DNA of 64,000 nt from contig OZ024758.1 in assembly GCA_964016885.1 (NCBI GenBank), positions 39,335,985 through 39,399,984 of the forward strand, in the 5' to 3' direction. Position numbers and translations under genes: made by a program. Below are positions 12,881 through 25,611 of the stretch, one piece after another. This DNA is from Eledone cirrhosa (lineage: Eukaryota; Mollusca; Cephalopoda; Octopoda; Eledonidae). Numbering within the stretch: the first letter of the stretch is position 1; each line of letters opens with the position of its first letter. Below the pieces are notes generated by a model. The model saw nothing but the letters and a program-made list of their open reading frames with translations, was not told the origin of the DNA and ran no database searches.

Positions 12881-13783
12881 GTACCATGAACCTAAATGAA
12901 TTCTCACCAACAGTGGAGTTCCTTCTGACAGCTAATACCATGAACTTAAATGAATTCTCACCAACAGTGGAGTTCCTTCTGACAGCTAATACCATGAACT
13001 TAAATGAATTCTCACCAACATTGGAGTTAATTCTGACAGCTAGTACCATGAACTTAAATGAATTCTCATCCAACAGTGGAGTTACTTCTGACAGCTAATA
13101 CCATGAACTTAAATGAATTCTCACCAACATTGGAGTTACTTCTGACAGCTAGTACCATGAACTTAAATGAATTCTCACCAACAGTGGAGTTACTTCTGAC
13201 AGCTAATACCATGAACTTAAATGAATTCTCACCAACATTGGAGTTACTTCTGACAGCTAATACCATGAACTTAAATGAATTATCACCAACATTGGAGTTA
13301 CTTCTGACAGCTAATACCATGAACTTAAATGAATTCTCACCAACAGTGGAGTTACTTCTGACAGCTAATACCATGAACTTAAATGAATTCTCACCAACAG
13401 TGGAGTTACTTCTGACAGCTAATACCATGAACTTAAATGAATTCTCACCAACATTGGAGTTACTTCTGACAGCTAATACCATGACTTAAATGAATTCTCA
13501 CCAACAGTGGAGTTACTTCTGACAGCTAATACCATGAACTTAAATGAATTCTCACCAACATTGGAGTTACTTCTGACAGCTAGTACCATGAACTTAAATG
13601 AATTCTCACCAACAGTGGAGTTACTTCTGACAGCTAATACCATGACTTAAATGAATTCTCACCAACAGTGGAGTGACTTCTGACAGCTAATACCATGAAC
13701 TTAAATGAATTCTCACCAACAGTGGAGTTACTTCTGACAGCTAATACCATGAACTTAAATGAATTCTCACCAACATTGGAGTT

Positions 13784-15411
13784 ACTTCTGACAGCTAATA
13801 CCATGAACTTAAATGAATTCTCACCAACATTGGAGTTACTTCTGACAGCTAATACCATGACTTAAATGAATTCTCACCAACAGTGGAGTTACTTCTGACA
13901 GCTAATACCATGAACTTAAATGAATTCTCACCAACAGTGGAGTTACTTCTGACAGCTAATACCATGAACTTAAATGAATTCTCACCAACATTGGAGTTAC
14001 TTCTGACAGTTAGTACCATGACTTAAATGAATTCTCACCAACATTGGAGTTACTTCTGACAGCTAATACCATGACTTAAATGAATTCTCACCAACAGTGG
14101 AGTGACTTCTGACAGCTAATACCATGAACTTAAATGAATTCTCACCAACAGTGGAGTTACTTCTGACAGCTTGTACCATGAACTTAAATGAATTCTCACC
14201 AACATTGGAGTTACTTCTGACAACTAATACCATGACTTAAATGAATTCTCACCAACATTGGGGTTACTTCTGACAGCTAATACCATGAACTTAAATGAAT
14301 TCTCACCAACAGTGGAGTGACTTCTGACAGCTAATACCATGAACTTAAATGAATTCTCACCAACATTGGAGTGACTTCTGACAGCTAATACCATGAACTT
14401 AAATGAATTCTCACCAACAGTGGAGTTACTTCTGACAGCTAATACCATGAACATAAATGAATTCTCAGCAACAGTGGAGTTCCTTCTGACAGCTAATACC
14501 ATGAACTTAAATGAATTCTCACCAACATTGGAGTTACTTCTGACAGCTAATACCATGAACTTAAATGAATTCTCACCAACATTGGAGTTAATTCTGACAG
14601 CTAGTACCATGAACTTAAATGAATTCTCATCCAACAGTGGAGTTACTTCTGACAGCTAATACCATGAACTTAAATGAATTCTCACCAACATTGGAGTTAC
14701 TTCTGACAGCTAGTACCATGAACTTAAATGAATTCTCACCAACAGTGGAGTTACTTCTGACAGCTAATACCATGAACTTAAATGAATTCTCACCAACAGT
14801 GGAGTTACTTCTGACAGCTAATACCATGAACTTAAATGAATTCTCACCAACAGTGGAGTTACTTCTGACAGCTAATACCATGAACTTAAATGAATTCTCA
14901 CCAACAGTGGAGTTACTTCTGACAGCTAATACCATGAACTTAAATGAATTCTCACCAACATTGGAGTTACTTCTGACAGTTAGTACCATGACTTAAATGA
15001 ATTCTCACCAACATTGGAGTTACTTCTGACAGCTAATACCATGACTTAAATGAATTCTCACCAACAGTGGAGTGACTTCTGACAGCTAATACCATGAACT
15101 TAAATGAATTCTCACCAACAGTGGAGTTACTTCTGACAGCTTGTACCATGAACTTAAATGAATTCTCACCAACATTGGAGTTACTTCTGACAACTAATAC
15201 CATGACTTAAATGAATTCTCACCAACATTGGGGTTACTTCTGACAGCTAATACCATGAACTTAAATGAATTCTCACCAACAGTGGAGTGACTTCTGACAG
15301 CTAATACCATGAACTTAAATGAATTCTCACCAACATTGGAGTGACTTCTGACAGCTAATACCATGAACTTAAATGAATTCTCACCAACAGTGGAGTTACT
15401 TCTGACAGCTA
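13784..15411. repeat. Higher-order block C, copy 2
   Basis: Second copy of 11,253-12,880, offset 2,531 bp, including the inserted T near 14,631 and GAACATAAATG near 14,450. The copies diverge at 12,881/15,412 (G versus A at monomer position 14). To the right, this copy runs into a module M2 copy, where copy 1 instead ran into a second ~970 bp iteration. Confidence 0.8.
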
Positions 15412-15660
15412 ATACCATGAACATAAATGAATTCTCAGCAACAGTGGAGTTCCTTCTGACAGCTAATACCATGAACTTAAATGAATTCTCACCAACAGTG
15501 GAGTTCCTTCTGACAGCTAATACCATGAACTTAAATGAATTCTCACCAACATTGGAGTTACTTCTGACAGCTAGTACCATGAACTTAAATGAATTCTCAC
15601 CAACAGTGGAGTTACTTCTGACAGCTAGTACCATGAACTTAAATGAATTCTCACCAACAG

Positions 15661-18600
15661 TGGAGTTCCTTCTGACAGCTAATACCATGAACTTAAATGA
15701 ATTCTCAGCAACAGTGGAGTTCCTTCTGACAGCTAATACCATGAACTTAAATGAATTCTCACCAACATTGGAGTTACTTCTGACAGCTAGTACCATGAAC
15801 TTAAATGAATTCTCACCAACAGTGGAGTTACTTCTGACAGCTAATACCATGAACTTAAATGAATTCTCACCAACAGTGGCGTTCCTTCTGACAGCTAATA
15901 CCATGAACTTAAATGAATTCTCACCAACAGTGGAGTTACTTCTGACAGCTAGTACCATGACTTAAATGAATTCTCACCAACATTGGAGTTCCTTCTGACA
16001 GCTAATACCATGAACTTAAATGAATTCTCACCAACAGTGGAGTTACTTCTGACAGCTAATACCATGAACTTAAATGAATTCTCACCAACAGTGGAGTGAC
16101 TTCTGACAGCTAATACCATGAACTTAAATGAATTCTCACCAACATTGGAGTTACTTCTGACAGCTAATACCATGCCTTAAATGAATTCTCACCAACAGTG
16201 GAGTTACTTCTGACAGCTAATACCATGAACTTAAATGAATTCTCACCAACAGTGGAGTTACTTCTGACAGCTAATACCATGAACTTAAATGAATTCTCAC
16301 CAACATTGGAGTTACTTCTGACAGATAGTACCATGACTTAAATGAATTCTCACCAACATTGGAGTTACTTCTGACAGCTAATACCATGACTTAAATGAAT
16401 TCTCACCAACAGAGGAGTTACTTCTGACAGCTAATACCATGAACTTAAATGAATTCTCACCAACAGTACAGTGGAGTTACTTCTGACAGCTGGTACCATG
16501 AACTTAAATGAATTCTCACCAACATTGGAGTTACTTCTGACAACTAATACCATGACTTAAATGAATTCTCACCAACAGTGGAGTTACTTCTGACAAACTA
16601 ATACCATGAACTTAAATGAATTCTCACCAACAGTGGAGTTACTTCTGACAGCTAGTACCATGAACTTAAATGAATTCTCACCAACAGTGGAGTTACTTCT
16701 GACAGCTAATACCATGAACTTAAATGAATTCTCACCAACAGTGGAGTTACTTCTGACAGCTAATACCATGAACTTAAATGAATTCTCACCAACATTGGAG
16801 TTACTTCTGACAGCTAATACCATGACTTAAATGAATTCTGACCAACAGTGGAGTTACTTCTGACAGCTAATACCATGAACTTAAATGAATTCTCACCAAC
16901 ATTGGAGTTACTTCTGACAGCTAATACCATGACTTAAATGAATTCTCACCAACAGTGGAGTTACTTCTGACAGCTAATACCATGAACTTAAATGAATTCT
17001 CACCAACATTGGAGTTACTTCTGACAGCTAGTACCATGAACTTAAATGAATTCTCACCAACAGTGGAGTTACTTCTGACAGCTAATACCATGAACTTAAA
17101 TGAATTCTCACCAACAGTGGAGTTACTTCTGACAGCTAATACCATGAACTTAAATGAATTCTCACCAACAGTGGAGTTCCTTCTGACAGCTAATACCATG
17201 AACTTAAATGAATTCTCACCAACATTGGAGTTACTTCTGACAGCTAGTACCATGACTTAAATGAATTCTCACCAACATTGGAGTTACTTCTGACAGCTAG
17301 TACCATGACTTAAATGAATTCTCACCAACAATGGAGTTACTTCTGACAGCTAATACGACGAATTAAATGAATTCTCACCAACAGTGGAGTTACTTCTGAC
17401 AGCTAATACCATGAACTTAAATGAATTCTCACCAACAGTGGATTTCCTTCTGACAGCTAATACCATGAATTTAAATGAATTCTCACCAACATTGGAGTTA
17501 CTTCTGACAGCTAGTACCATGACTTAAATGAATTCTCACCAACAATGGAGTTACTTCTGACAGCTAATACCACGAATTAAATGAATTCTCACCAACAGTG
17601 GAGTTACTTCTGACAGCTAATACCATGAACTTAAATGAATTCTCACCAACAGTGGAGTTCCTTCTGACAGCTAATACCATGAACTTAAATGAATTCTCAC
17701 CAACATTGGAGTTACTTCTGACAGCTAGTACCATGAACTTAAATGAATTCTCACCAACAGTGGAGTTACTTCTGACAACTAATACCATGAACTTAAATGA
17801 ATTCTCACCAACAGTGGCGTTCCTTCTGACAGCTAATACCATGAACTTAAATGAATTCTCACCAACAGTGGAGTTACTTCTGACAGCTAGTACCATGACT
17901 TAAATGAATTCTCACCAACATTGGAGTTCCTTCTGACAGCTAATACCATGAACTTAAATGAATTCTCACCAACAGTGGAGTTCCTTCTGACAGCTAATAC
18001 CATGAACTTAAATGAATTCTCACCAACATTGGAGTTACTTCTGACAACTAATACCATGACTTAAATGAATTCTCACCTACAGTGGAGTTACTTCTGACAA
18101 ACTAATACCATGAACTTAAATGAATTCTCACCAACAGTGGAGTTACTTCTGACAGCTAATACCATGAACTTAAATGAATTCTCACCAACATTGGAGTGAC
18201 TTCTGACAGCTAATACCATGAACTTAAATGAATTCTCACCAACATTGGGGTTACTTCTGACAGCTAATACCATGAACTTAAATGAATTCTCACCAACAGT
18301 GGAGTGACTTCTGACAGCTAATACCATGAACTTAAATGAATTCTCACCAACATTGGAGTGACTTCTGACAGCTAATACCATGAACTTAAATGAATTCTCA
18401 CCAACAGTGGAGTTACTTCTGACAGCTAGTACCATGAACCTAAATGAATTCTCACCAACAGTGGAGTTACTTCTGACAGCTAATACCATGAACTTAAATG
18501 AATTCTCAGCAACAGTGGAGTTCCTTCTGACAGCTAATACCATGAACTTAAATGAATTCTCACCAACATTGGAGTTACTTCTGACAGCTAGTACCATGAA

Positions 18601-20667
18601 CTTAAATGAATTCTCACCAACAGTGGAGTTACTTCTGACAGCTAGTACCATGAACTTAAATGAATTCTCACCAACAGTGGAGTTCCTTCTGACAGCTAAT
18701 ACCATGAACTTAAATGAATTCTCAGCAACAGTGCAGTTCCTTCTGACAGCTAATACCATGAACTTAAATGAATTCTCACCAACATTGGAGTTACTTCTGA
18801 CAGCTAGTACCATGAACTTAAATGAATTCTCACCAACAGTGGAGTTACTTCTGACAGCTAATACCATGAACTTAAATGAATTCTCACCAACAGTGGCGTT
18901 CCTTCTGACAGCTAATACCATGAACTTAAATGAATTCTCACCAACAGTGGAGTTACTTCTGACAGCTAGTACCATGACTTAAATGAATTCTCACCAACAT
19001 TGGAGTTCCTTCTGACAGCTAATACCATGAACTTAAATGAATTCTCACCAACAGTGGAGTTACTTCTGACAGCTAATACCATGAACTTAAATGAATTCTC
19101 ACCAACAGTGGAGTGACTTCTGACAGCTAATACCATGAACTTAAATGAATTCTCACCAACATTGGAGTTACTTCTGACAGCTAATACCATGACTTAAATG
19201 AATTCTCACCAACAGTGGAGTTACTTCTGACAGCTAATACCATGAACTTAAATGAATTATCACCAACAGTGGAGTTACTTCTGACAGCTAATACCATGAA
19301 CTTAAATGAATTCTCACCAACATTGGAGTTACTTCTGACAGATAGTACCATGACTTAAATGAATTCTCACCAACATTGGAGTTACTTCTGACAGCTAATA
19401 CCATGACTTAAATGAATTCTCACCAACAGTGGAGCTACTTCTGACAGCTAATACCATGAACTTAAATGAATTCTCACCAACAGTGGAGTTACTTCTGACA
19501 GCTTGTACCATGAACTTAAATGAATTCTCACCAACATTGGAGTTACTTCTGACAGCTAGAACCATGAACTTAAATGAATTCTCACCAACAGTGGAGTTAC
19601 TTCTGACAGCTAATACCATGAACTTAAATGAATTCTCACAAACAGTGGAGTTACTTCTGACAGCTAATACGACGAATTAAATGAATTCTCACCAACAGTG
19701 GAGTTACTTCTGACAGCTAATACCATGAACTTAAATGAATTCTCACCAACAGTGGATTTCCTTCTGACAGCTAATACCATGAATTTAAATGAATTCTCAC
19801 CAACATTGGAGTTACTTCTGACAGCTAGTACCATGAACTTAAATGAATTCTCACCAACATTGGAGTTACTTCTGACAGCTAGTACCATGACTTAAATGAA
19901 TTCTCACCAACAATGGAGTTACTTCTGACAGCTAATACCACGAATTAAATGAATTCTCACCAACAGTGGAGTTACTTCTGACAGCTAATACCATGAACTT
20001 AAATGAATTCTCACCAACTGTGGAGTTCCTTCTGACAGCTAATACCATGAACTTAAATGAATTCTCACCAACATTGGAGTTACTTCTGACAGCTAGTACC
20101 ATGAACTTAAATGAATTCTCACCAACAGTGGAGTTACTTCTGACAACTAATACCATGAACTTAAATGAATTCTCACCAACAGTGGCGTTCCTTCTGACAG
20201 CTAATACCATGAACTTAAATGAATTCTCACCAACAGTGGAGTTACTTCTGACAGCTAGTACCATGACTTAAATGAATTCTCACCAACATTGGAGTTCCTT
20301 CTGACAGCTAATACCATGAACTTAAATGAATTCTCACCAACAGTGGAGTTCCTTCTGACAGCTAATACCATGAACTTAAATGAATTCTCACCAACATTGG
20401 AGTTACTTCTGACAACTAATACCATGACTTAAATGAATTCTCACCTACAGTGGAGTTACTTCTGACAAACTAATACCATGAACTTAAATGAATTCTCACC
20501 AACAGTGGAGTTACTTCTGACAGCTAATACCATGAACTTAAATGAATTCTCACCAACATTGGAGTGACTTCTGACAGCTAATACCATGAACTTAAATGAA
20601 TTCTCACCATCAGTGGAGTTACTTCTGACAGCTAATACCATGAACTTAAATGAATTCTCACCAACAT
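15661..20667. repeat. ~5.0-kb higher-order repeat D, unit 1
   Basis: 15,661-20,609 matches 20,668-25,611 in the same order. The offset is 5,007 bp before about 16,467 and 5,002 bp after it, because of a 5-bp insertion in this unit. Only 58 bp (20,610-20,667) separate the matching stretches, so the two units are head to tail. Shared markers include CCATGCCTTAAATG near 16,172, AACAGAGGAG near 16,410, GAATTCTGACC near 16,837, CpG-bearing TACGACGAATT near 17,354, CCACGAATT near 17,571, GTGCAGTTCC near 18,731 and GAGCTACTT near 19,433. Few differences were noticed: the 5-bp indel, AACTGTGG near 20,007, and two substitutions near 23,446 in unit 2. Module M2 sits at 18,196-19,198 within it. Confidence 0.85.
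16467..16471. repeat. Private 5-bp insertion (59-bp monomer)
   Basis: The normal CAACAGTGGAG reads CAACAGTACAGTGGAG here, adding TACAG, which nearly duplicates the adjacent ACAG. The paired position in unit 2 of the 5.0-kb repeat (near 21,470) lacks it. The change therefore either post-dates the duplication or was removed from the other copy. Confidence 0.85.
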
Positions 20668-23600
20668 TGGAGTTCCTTCTGACAGCTAATACCATGAACT
20701 TAAATGAATTCTCAGCAACAGTGGAGTTCCTTCTGACAGCTAATACCATGAACTTAAATGAATTCTCACCAACATTGGAGTTACTTCTGACAGCTAGTAC
20801 CATGAACTTAAATGAATTCTCACCAACAGTGGAGTTACTTCTGACAGCTAATACCATGAACTTAAATGAATTCTCACCAACAGTGGCGTTCCTTCTGACA
20901 GCTAATACCATGAACTTAAATGAATTCTCACCAACAGTGGAGTTACTTCTGACAGCTAGTACCATGACTTAAATGAATTCTCACCAACATTGGAGTTCCT
21001 TCTGACAGCTAATACCATGAACTTAAATGAATTCTCACCAACAGTGGAGTTACTTCTGACAGCTAATACCATGAACTTAAATGAATTCTCACCAACAGTG
21101 GAGTGACTTCTGACAGCTAATACCATGAACTTAAATGAATTCTCACCAACATTGGAGTTACTTCTGACAGCTAATACCATGCCTTAAATGAATTCTCACC
21201 AACAGTGGAGTTACTTCTGACAGCTAATACCATGAACTTAAATGAATTCTCACCAACAGTGGAGTTACTTCTGACAGCTAATACCATGAACTTAAATGAA
21301 TTCTCACCAACATTGGAGTTACTTCTGACAGATAGTACCATGACTTAAATGAATTCTCACCAACATTGGAGTTACTTCTGACAGCTAATACCATGACTTA
21401 AATGAATTCTCACCAACAGAGGAGTTACTTCTGACAGCTAATACCATGAACTTAAATGAATTCTCACCAACAGTGGAGTTACTTCTGACAGCTGGTACCA
21501 TGAACTTAAATGAATTCTCACCAACATTGGAGTTACTTCTGACAACTAATACCATGACTTAAATGAATTCTCACCAACAGTGGAGTTACTTCTGACAAAC
21601 TAATACCATGAACTTAAATGAATTCTCACCAACAGTGGAGTTACTTCTGACAGCTAGTACCATGAACTTAAATGAATTCTCACCAACAGTGGAGTTACTT
21701 CTGACAGCTAATACCATGAACTTAAATGAATTCTCACCAACAGTGGAGTTACTTCTGACAGCTAATACCATGAACTTAAATGAATTCTCACCAACATTGG
21801 AGTTACTTCTGACAGCTAATACCATGACTTAAATGAATTCTGACCAACAGTGGAGTTACTTCTGACAGCTAATACCATGAACTTAAATGAATTCTCACCA
21901 ACATTGGAGTTACTTCTGACAGCTAATACCATGACTTAAATGAATTCTCACCAACAGTGGAGTTACTTCTGACAGCTAATACCATGAACTTAAATGAATT
22001 CTCACCAACATTGGAGTTACTTCTGACAGCTAGTACCATGAACTTAAATGAATTCTCACCAACAGTGGAGTTACTTCTGACAGCTAATACCATGAACTTA
22101 AATGAATTCTCACCAACAGTGGAGTTACTTCTGACAGCTAATACCATGAACTTAAATGAATTCTCACCAACAGTGGAGTTCCTTCTGACAGCTAATACCA
22201 TGAACTTAAATGAATTCTCACCAACATTGGAGTTACTTCTGACAGCTAGTACCATGACTTAAATGAATTCTCACCAACATTGGAGTTACTTCTGACAGCT
22301 AGTACCATGACTTAAATGAATTCTCACCAACAATGGAGTTACTTCTGACAGCTAATACGACGAATTAAATGAATTCTCACCAACAGTGGAGTTACTTCTG
22401 ACAGCTAATACCATGAACTTAAATGAATTCTCACCAACAGTGGATTTCCTTCTGACAGCTAATACCATGAATTTAAATGAATTCTCACCAACATTGGAGT
22501 TACTTCTGACAGCTAGTACCATGACTTAAATGAATTCTCACCAACAATGGAGTTACTTCTGACAGCTAATACCACGAATTAAATGAATTCTCACCAACAG
22601 TGGAGTTACTTCTGACAGCTAATACCATGAACTTAAATGAATTCTCACCAACAGTGGAGTTCCTTCTGACAGCTAATACCATGAACTTAAATGAATTCTC
22701 ACCAACATTGGAGTTACTTCTGACAGCTAGTACCATGAACTTAAATGAATTCTCACCAACAGTGGAGTTACTTCTGACAACTAATACCATGAACTTAAAT
22801 GAATTCTCACCAACAGTGGCGTTCCTTCTGACAGCTAATACCATGAACTTAAATGAATTCTCACCAACAGTGGAGTTACTTCTGACAGCTAGTACCATGA
22901 CTTAAATGAATTCTCACCAACATTGGAGTTCCTTCTGACAGCTAATACCATGAACTTAAATGAATTCTCACCAACAGTGGAGTTCCTTCTGACAGCTAAT
23001 ACCATGAACTTAAATGAATTCTCACCAACATTGGAGTTACTTCTGACAACTAATACCATGACTTAAATGAATTCTCACCTACAGTGGAGTTACTTCTGAC
23101 AAACTAATACCATGAACTTAAATGAATTCTCACCAACAGTGGAGTTACTTCTGACAGCTAATACCATGAACTTAAATGAATTCTCACCAACATTGGAGTG
23201 ACTTCTGACAGCTAATACCATGAACTTAAATGAATTCTCACCAACATTGGGGTTACTTCTGACAGCTAATACCATGAACTTAAATGAATTCTCACCAACA
23301 GTGGAGTGACTTCTGACAGCTAATACCATGAACTTAAATGAATTCTCACCAACATTGGAGTGACTTCTGACAGCTAATACCATGAACTTAAATGAATTCT
23401 CACCAACAGTGGAGTTACTTCTGACAGCTAGTACCATGAACCTAAATAAATACTCACCAACAGTGGAGTTACTTCTGACAGCTAATACCATGAACTTAAA
23501 TGAATTCTCAGCAACAGTGGAGTTCCTTCTGACAGCTAATACCATGAACTTAAATGAATTCTCACCAACATTGGAGTTACTTCTGACAGCTAGTACCATG

Positions 23601-25611
23601 AACTTAAATGAATTCTCACCAACAGTGGAGTTACTTCTGACAGCTAGTACCATGAACTTAAATGAATTCTCACCAACAGTGGAGTTCCTTCTGACAGCTA
23701 ATACCATGAACTTAAATGAATTCTCAGCAACAGTGCAGTTCCTTCTGACAGCTAATACCATGAACTTAAATGAATTCTCACCAACATTGGAGTTACTTCT
23801 GACAGCTAGTACCATGAACTTAAATGAATTCTCACCAACAGTGGAGTTACTTCTGACAGCTAATACCATGAACTTAAATGAATTCTCACCAACAGTGGCG
23901 TTCCTTCTGACAGCTAATACCATGAACTTAAATGAATTCTCACCAACAGTGGAGTTACTTCTGACAGCTAGTACCATGACTTAAATGAATTCTCACCAAC
24001 ATTGGAGTTCCTTCTGACAGCTAATACCATGAACTTAAATGAATTCTCACCAACAGTGGAGTTACTTCTGACAGCTAATACCATGAACTTAAATGAATTC
24101 TCACCAACAGTGGAGTGACTTCTGACAGCTAATACCATGAACTTAAATGAATTCTCACCAACATTGGAGTTACTTCTGACAGCTAATACCATGACTTAAA
24201 TGAATTCTCACCAACAGTGGAGTTACTTCTGACAGCTAATACCATGAACTTAAATGAATTATCACCAACAGTGGAGTTACTTCTGACAGCTAATACCATG
24301 AACTTAAATGAATTCTCACCAACATTGGAGTTACTTCTGACAGATAGTACCATGACTTAAATGAATTCTCACCAACATTGGAGTTACTTCTGACAGCTAA
24401 TACCATGACTTAAATGAATTCTCACCAACAGTGGAGCTACTTCTGACAGCTAATACCATGAACTTAAATGAATTCTCACCAACAGTGGAGTTACTTCTGA
24501 CAGCTTGTACCATGAACTTAAATGAATTCTCACCAACATTGGAGTTACTTCTGACAGCTAGAACCATGAACTTAAATGAATTCTCACCAACAGTGGAGTT
24601 ACTTCTGACAGCTAATACCATGAACTTAAATGAATTCTCACAAACAGTGGAGTTACTTCTGACAGCTAATACGACGAATTAAATGAATTCTCACCAACAG
24701 TGGAGTTACTTCTGACAGCTAATACCATGAACTTAAATGAATTCTCACCAACAGTGGATTTCCTTCTGACAGCTAATACCATGAATTTAAATGAATTCTC
24801 ACCAACATTGGAGTTACTTCTGACAGCTAGTACCATGAACTTAAATGAATTCTCACCAACATTGGAGTTACTTCTGACAGCTAGTACCATGACTTAAATG
24901 AATTCTCACCAACAATGGAGTTACTTCTGACAGCTAATACCACGAATTAAATGAATTCTCACCAACAGTGGAGTTACTTCTGACAGCTAATACCATGAAC
25001 TTAAATGAATTCTCACCAACAGTGGAGTTCCTTCTGACAGCTAATACCATGAACTTAAATGAATTCTCACCAACATTGGAGTTACTTCTGACAGCTAGTA
25101 CCATGAACTTAAATGAATTCTCACCAACAGTGGAGTTACTTCTGACAACTAATACCATGAACTTAAATGAATTCTCACCAACAGTGGCGTTCCTTCTGAC
25201 AGCTAATACCATGAACTTAAATGAATTCTCACCAACAGTGGAGTTACTTCTGACAGCTAGTACCATGACTTAAATGAATTCTCACCAACATTGGAGTTCC
25301 TTCTGACAGCTAATACCATGAACTTAAATGAATTCTCACCAACAGTGGAGTTCCTTCTGACAGCTAATACCATGAACTTAAATGAATTCTCACCAACATT
25401 GGAGTTACTTCTGACAACTAATACCATGACTTAAATGAATTCTCACCTACAGTGGAGTTACTTCTGACAAACTAATACCATGAACTTAAATGAATTCTCA
25501 CCAACAGTGGAGTTACTTCTGACAGCTAATACCATGAACTTAAATGAATTCTCACCAACATTGGAGTGACTTCTGACAGCTAATACCATGAACTTAAATG
25601 AATTCTCACCA
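20668..25611. repeat. ~5.0-kb higher-order repeat D, unit 2
   Basis: Second unit of the 5.0-kb duplication, with markers in the same order: CCATGCCTTAAATG near 21,179, AACAGAGGAG near 21,415, GAATTCTGACC near 21,838, TACGACGAATT near 22,356, CCACGAATT near 22,573, GTGCAGTTCC near 23,733 and GAGCTACTT near 24,435. It carries a private AACCTAAATAAATACTCACC near 23,440, which removes the EcoRI site of that monomer. Its last ~0.8 kb overlaps the start of the next (5,168 bp) duplication. Confidence 0.85.

Noticed and set aside
16836..16846. GAATTCTGACC as a regulatory site
   Set aside because: It is a single C-to-G change in one monomer, repeated near 21,838, 47,246, 50,047, 52,148 and 54,950 by block duplication, with no other regulatory context.
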